From: Candidatus Endomicrobiellum siamense
Lineage (GTDB): Bacteria; Elusimicrobiota; Endomicrobiia; Endomicrobiales; Endomicrobiaceae
Direction: 5' to 3'
Assembly (NCBI GenBank): GCA_031268145.1
Contig: JAIRXS010000026.1
Location: 1-48,829, forward strand
DNA length: 48,829 nt
The position numbers were made by a program, and so were the translations under genes. Position 1 is the stretch's first letter; each line of letters opens with the position of its first letter. This document shows, one piece after another, positions 45,207-48,829 of the stretch. The notes below the pieces were generated by a model. The model was not told the DNA's origin. It was given only the letters and a program-made list of their open reading frames with translations, and did no database searches.

Positions 45207-45476
45207 ATGGATATTTTCGATTTTACGTGGATTATCGCTATAATTTCAATTACAGGAACATTTTTTAATATTAAGAAGAAAGTGTTTTGCTTTTACTTAT
45301 GGGCAATAGTTGAGGTGTTATGTTTCATACTAGATATTCAAAATAAGCAATACGGTAGATCATTTTTAGATATGTTTGGTTTTTGTATGAATATTTACGG
45401 TATAATTGCTTGGACTAAAGGGAGTGAAGAAGAAAATAACAGGGTAAATGAAGGTAAGGTGAAAATAAATGAATAA
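45207..45476 (+). CDS. Small PnuC-like membrane protein, copy 1
   Basis: An 89-residue protein with about three membrane helices and a charged C-terminal tail. The pattern FNIKKKVFCFYLW, IQNKQYGRSFLDM, NIYGIIAW resembles short PnuC-like proteins (nicotinamide riboside transporter fold) but is far below full PnuC length, so it would have to oligomerise. ATG 45207, behind AGAGGG, matches the start of the neighbouring paralogue better than ATG 45192. Overlaps copy 2 by eight bases. Confidence 0.7.
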   Translation: MDIFDFTWIIAIISITGTFFNIKKKVFCFYLWAIVEVLCFILDIQNKQYGRSFLDMFGFCMNIYGIIAWTKGSEEENNRVNEGKVKINE

Positions 45477-45723
45477 CTTTGATATTACGTGGATTACTGC
45501 GATAGTTTCAATAATAGCATCATATCTTAATATTAAAAAGAAAGCGATTTGTTTTTATTTATGGGGGTTAACTGTAATAGTTCACTTTATAATTGATATT
45601 GGAAATAAGCAATATGGCAGATCATTTTTGGATATATTTTTGTTAGGTATAAATATCTATGGTATAATTGCCTGGACAAAGAAAGAAGAAACAAAAAATA
45701 ATGATTTACAAGTTGATTCATAA
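45469..45723 (+). CDS. Small PnuC-like membrane protein, copy 2
   Basis: An 84-residue paralogue of the gene just upstream, identical at well over half the positions, including LNIKKK, CFYLW, NKQYGRSFLD and NIYGIIAWTK. Tandem duplication with overlap suggests the two form a heteromer. No function can be assigned; transport of a small metabolite is a guess from the fold. Confidence 0.7.
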   Translation: MNNFDITWITAIVSIIASYLNIKKKAICFYLWGLTVIVHFIIDIGNKQYGRSFLDIFLLGINIYGIIAWTKKEETKNNDLQVDS

Positions 45724-45764
45724 AAATGGTCTGTATTGCATAAATAAAGAACGCTTACCGGTGC

Positions 45765-45793
45765 TTGACATTATTTATAAATTTATTTACACT
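45765..45793 (+). promoter_or_regulatory. Promoter of the RiPP operon
   Basis: A consensus TTGACA (45765-45770) and TACACT (45788-45793) 17 bases apart. Transcription would start near 45800, leaving about 190 bases of untranslated leader before the precursor gene. It is the best -35 box seen in the window. Confidence 0.6.
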
Positions 45794-45799
45794 GATGTA

Positions 45800-45993
45800 A
45801 GTTCGTAAGTAAGCTCAGTTTAAACTTATACTTGTCTACGAGCTAATCGCTTAAACTTCTACTTAACTCCTCTCGAACTCCATTATATTAAATTCACTTG
45901 GCTTCCACGTTCAGGTTCTCCCAATTCCTTTTTATGAGTAAAATTTTTATTTTACCGCTAAAAGCGGATATTAATTAAGATTGGAGGGAAAAA
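45800..45993 (+). other. Long 5' leader of the RiPP operon with two hairpins
   Basis: No gene seen. An imperfect direct repeat TTAAACTTATACTT / TTAAACTTCTACTT lies about 30 bases apart near 45822-45866. Just before the ribosome site two hairpins stand in tandem: GTAAAAT/ATTTTAC (about 45938-45954) and CCGCT/AGCGG (45955-45967). Neither has a T run, so they are RNA structures rather than terminators. Confidence 0.45.
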
Positions 45994-46146
45994 ATGGCAA
46001 AGGTTAAAAAAGAAAAAGTCGTATTTTTTGAAGAAGACCTAGCTTCACATTGTGGATGTGGTATGCGAGGAGATGATCGTCCATGGAGAGATCCGCCCTC
46101 GCACGTTCACGCCCGACTTTATACTCCTTCTCAACACAAAGACTGA
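45994..46146 (+). CDS. Candidate RiPP precursor peptide
   Basis: A 50-residue peptide with strong GGAGG six bases before the ATG. The first 19 residues (basic start, then VVFFEEDLAS) look like a leader; the likely core from H19 is HCGCGMRGDDRPWRDPPSHV plus 12 more residues ending HKD, with cysteines at 20 and 22 and many Arg, Asp, Pro and His. Directly downstream on the same strand are a small RRE-like candidate, a radical SAM/SPASM enzyme and an ABC exporter, the classical layout of a radical-SAM RiPP operon. The second half of the gene is markedly richer in G and C than its surroundings. No known family recognised. Confidence 0.75.
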   Translation: MAKVKKEKVVFFEEDLASHCGCGMRGDDRPWRDPPSHVHARLYTPSQHKD

Positions 46147-46164
46147 TAGAGAACAGAATAGTTG

Positions 46165-46434
46165 ATGTACACATTAAATAAATTTTTACAAATTAAAAAA
46201 TCTTATGCCTTAGATTCATTTTATATAATTTATGTGCAATATCCATTTTATATAAAATGTGATTCAAAATTTTATGTATCTAGGGAAATGAAAAAAATTT
46301 TATATTATTTAAAAAAGATTAAGAATTTTGAATTAACTATTTTTTATGAAATTTTAAATAATAGTGAAGATGAAATAAAAAAAATGATTAGAATGTTAAT
46401 TAGCAATAAGGTAATTTTAAATGAGCTTAAATAG
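46165..46434 (+). CDS. PqqD/RRE-like small protein (candidate)
   Basis: An 89-residue protein between precursor and maturase. The second half (MKKILYYLKKIKNFELTIFY, then SEDEIKKMIRMLISNKVIL) has the helix-turn-helix rhythm of PqqD-type RiPP recognition elements, which bind leader peptides and present them to the radical SAM enzyme. Primary sequence similarity is weak, so this rests on size, place and pattern. ATG 46165 is chosen; a TTG precedes it at 46162. It overlaps the maturase by 14 bases. Confidence 0.55.
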   Translation: MYTLNKFLQIKKSYALDSFYIIYVQYPFYIKCDSKFYVSREMKKILYYLKKIKNFELTIFYEILNNSEDEIKKMIRMLISNKVILNELK

Positions 46435-47404
46435 CTATATTAAAATTACGCTAGAATTAACATATAATTGTAATTTTAAATGTGTGCATTGCTTTAATTC
46501 CTATAAGAAAGCTCAAGATAAAAGTCTTGAGCTTTCTTTAGAAGACATAAAATATATCGTAAAAAAAACTAAAAAATTAGATATTCTTAGGGTATATTTA
46601 TTTGGTGGAGAGCCTCTGCTTAATAAAAATTTTAAAGAAATCTATGTATTTTTATGGAATCAAGGGTTACAAATTGCAATTACTACGAATGGCTTTCTAA
46701 TAACTAAGGAAATTATTGATCTTTTCAAGAAATATCCTCCTTTTATTTTCAACATTAGCTTGTATGGATACAATTTTCAAACATATATAGATACAACCTC
46801 TCTTAATGTTTTTGAAACTATTTATTCAAATCTAAAATCCCTACAGGAAAGTAATATAGATTTTTTTATTAAATATGTAGCTTTGAAAACCAATTTTAAC
46901 TATGATTTAGTAATTGATTTTATGTTAAAAAATAACTTTGATTACACAATTCAACATTCAATAATCCCACTTTTAAATACAGATCTAAAAAGTTTACAAT
47001 ATCAAATTTCTGAAACTGAAATAAAGCAAATAAATCTAGATAAAAACATAGATCTAAAAGTAGATGACACAGAACACTATTCGGTCTATGAAAAAAGAGA
47101 AAATAAATGCGAAGTTTGGAAACAAAGTTTTGTAATTGCTCCTAATGGAGATATGAGGCCGTGTATTCCATTTACTAATTCAAAAAAAATTAATATATTC
47201 GAAAGGGAAAAAATTGAAAAATTATTGCTAAAATTAGGTGATAATTTTAATGAAAATAATATATATTATGGTAAATGTAGTAAATGTTTAGATAAAAATT
47301 TTTGTGAATGTCCTGTTATTATAAACTTATATAAAGGTAAAGATCTATCTAGTATTTGTCACCAAGCTAAAATTAAAAAATCAGAAAAACAAGGTAGTAA
47401 GTAA
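46421..47404 (+). CDS. Radical SAM/SPASM peptide maturase
   Basis: Radical SAM enzyme of 327 residues. The cluster-binding motif CNFKCVHC lies near the N-terminus (LELTYNCNFKCVHCFN), followed by FGGEPLLN (SAM-binding GGE) and TTNGFL. The C-terminal SPASM domain supplies further cysteines: CEVWKQSF, the PNGDMRPC segment, KCSKC, NFCECP and SICHQ, enough for one or two auxiliary Fe-S clusters. Such enzymes make thioether or carbon-carbon crosslinks in peptides; the substrate is probably the 50-residue peptide upstream. Confidence 0.9.
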   Translation: MSLNSYIKITLELTYNCNFKCVHCFNSYKKAQDKSLELSLEDIKYIVKKTKKLDILRVYLFGGEPLLNKNFKEIYVFLWNQGLQIAITTNGFLITKEIIDLFKKYPPFIFNISLYGYNFQTYIDTTSLNVFETIYSNLKSLQESNIDFFIKYVALKTNFNYDLVIDFMLKNNFDYTIQHSIIPLLNTDLKSLQYQISETEIKQINLDKNIDLKVDDTEHYSVYEKRENKCEVWKQSFVIAPNGDMRPCIPFTNSKKINIFEREKIEKLLLKLGDNFNENNIYYGKCSKCLDKNFCECPVIINLYKGKDLSSICHQAKIKKSEKQGSK

Positions 47405-48829
47405 GTGAAAAAATTTAAAATTTTTAATAAAGATTTTATTAAATCACAAATTTGTATATTTATTACTATCATAATTTTACAATTGTTTTTTTTAGTAGAA
47501 CCGTTTATATACAAAAAAATTATAGATGAAGCTGTATTAAAAAATAATTTGAATTTATTTTTTAAGTATATATCTATTTATCTGATTTTTGCTTTGATAA
47601 GACTCTTGTTAGAATATTTGCATTTTATATGTGCCGCCTATTTTCAAAATAAAAACTATTTAATATTGAATAATATTTTTTTTACAAAGTTTTTAAAAAT
47701 AAAAGAAGATATATTAAAGAAAAAAGCAGGCGGAGAAATACAACATATTCTTAATAATGACATTAATAATATTTTGTATTATGTAACATCTACTTTTGCT
47801 AATTTGTCAAGTAATTTGTTGAGTGCGTTAGTAGCTTTATTTTTCGTTTTCAGATTAAATACAAAAATAGGATTTATTGCTTTAGTTAGTTTTTCTATCA
47901 TGTTGTTTGTTACTAATAAATTTTATAAAAGAAATATAGCATTAGCCCCATCTATAAGAGATATATCGAAAGATAAGCTAGACTTTTTACTTTCAACATA
48001 TAATTATTCAGGATATATAAAAAGCAATCGATTGATAGATTTTTTCAAAGGCAAGTATTTTGGACTTAATAATAAATATAATTTTTATTTATACAAAGAA
48101 GCATGCAATGATATTCTTTCTGGACAAATAAATAATTTTTTAAGGTTAGTAGTAAGTATTTTAGTTTTAATATTTATGGGTTTGGAGTTATTTCGAGGTC
48201 AAACTACTTTAGGGGCAATATTAGCAGTACAAGTTCTTTTACCTCTATTTTATAACCCTATGTTGAGTTTTTTTAATAGTATAACAAGATTAGGAAAGAC
48301 TAAAGAATCATTAAAAAGATTAGAAGAATTCGGGAATTATGATGAAGAAATTTATGGGAAAGGATTAAAAATAGATAAAATAAAAACCATCAACCTGGAC
48401 AATATTAAATATTCCCATGATAACAAAAAAGTTCTATATGAAAATTTAACAAAAAAAATAGAGATAGGAAAAATAAATTTTATTATTGGAGCAAATGGCA
48501 TAGGAAAAACCACTTTATTTAAAATAATCTTAAACTTATTTGATTTGGATACAGGAGATATAAAAATTAATGATACATCTATAAAAGAGATAGACTTGGA
48601 AAGTTATAGGAAACATTTTTTGTATACATCACAAGAGTCATTTATAATGAAAGGAACTATCATAGAAAATATAGTTTTAAATAAATCAATAACTCAAGAA
48701 GATTTGATTGGAATATTAAAAAAGTATAATTTATATGGTAGAGTTAATAAATTAGGCGGTCTAGATAAAAAGGTTTCTAGCGGCGGAAAAGAATTAAGTG
48801 GTGGAGAAAAACAAATAATAGAAATTATA
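47405..48829 (+). CDS. ABC exporter, truncated by the window end
   Basis: Starts with GTG 47405 directly after the maturase stop and is still open at the last base (475 codons seen). Six membrane helices fill about residues 15-310; the ATPase has GANGIGKTT, a Q-loop region and LSGGEKQ near the window end, so roughly 80-100 residues are missing. There is no N-terminal C39 peptidase domain, so the leader must be removed by another protease. Likely exports the mature peptide. Confidence 0.9.
   Translation, partial: MKKFKIFNKDFIKSQICIFITIIILQLFFLVEPFIYKKIIDEAVLKNNLNLFFKYISIYLIFALIRLLLEYLHFICAAYFQNKNYLILNNIFFTKFLKIKEDILKKKAGGEIQHILNNDINNILYYVTSTFANLSSNLLSALVALFFVFRLNTKIGFIALVSFSIMLFVTNKFYKRNIALAPSIRDISKDKLDFLLSTYNYSGYIKSNRLIDFFKGKYFGLNNKYNFYLYKEACNDILSGQINNFLRLVVSILVLIFMGLELFRGQTTLGAILAVQVLLPLFYNPMLSFFNSITRLGKTKESLKRLEEFGNYDEEIYGKGLKIDKIKTINLDNIKYSHDNKKVLYENLTKKIEIGKINFIIGANGIGKTTLFKIILNLFDLDTGDIKINDTSIKEIDLESYRKHFLYTSQESFIMKGTIIENIVLNKSITQEDLIGILKKYNLYGRVNKLGGLDKKVSSGGKELSGGEKQIIEII

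Noticed and set aside
45955-45967. Terminator before the RiPP precursor
   Set aside because: Five-base-pair stem with no T run, and it lies just upstream of a strong ribosome site.

Overview
The window is AT-rich and looks like a Gram-negative-type bacterium: it has a class A penicillin-binding protein, TolC/MacA/MacB-like export genes and a predicted lipoprotein. Gene content and codon use would fit an Elusimicrobiota (Endomicrobium-like) gut symbiont, but that placement is inference; nothing here proves it. TGA is used as an ordinary stop (prfA, the tolC-like gene, the macA-like gene).

Positions 1-27150 are mostly core chromosome: RNase G, PBP1A, two sugar-phosphate genes, DUF502-hisS, rpmE, prfA-prmC, an amino-acid permease, tRNA-Glu and tRNA-Arg, an FkbM methyltransferase, a NifU-like protein, thrB, lysC, a minimal pilin, metN-metI-metQ, murA, a lipoprotein, a tolC-macA-macB-like export operon and tRNA-Val. 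Two genes here (FkbM and the lipoprotein) are broken exactly at poly-G tracts, and a one-base length change in each restores a sensible protein. They look like contingency (phase-variable) loci or fresh frameshifts.

Positions 28834-42723 hold a co-directional biosynthetic cluster. After a 12-copy heptanucleotide repeat and a strong hairpin come a lactate/malate dehydrogenase-like enzyme, ACP, ketoreductase, a KSbeta without catalytic residues, an intact KSalpha, a PF04199-type cyclase/hydrolase, a B12-type radical SAM enzyme, an AMP-ligase, two hot-dog proteins flanking a 4HBT thioesterase, a paired ABC exporter and a phosphopantetheinyl transferase. There is KR and DH but no recognisable enoyl reductase, so the expected chain is a conjugated polyene made by a highly reducing type II PKS, perhaps cyclised, radical-modified and exported.

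Positions 42724-44908 are decaying: a carbamoyltransferase remnant and a glyA pseudogene of the long chlamydial type with three point lesions. Positions 45207-45723 encode a tandem pair of small membrane proteins.

Positions 45765-48829 (cut by the window end) look like a RiPP operon: promoter, about 190-nt leader with two hairpins, a 50-residue precursor with a Cys-Gly-Cys motif, a small PqqD/RRE-like candidate, a radical SAM/SPASM maturase and an ABC exporter. The two adjacent natural-product systems are the most interesting content.
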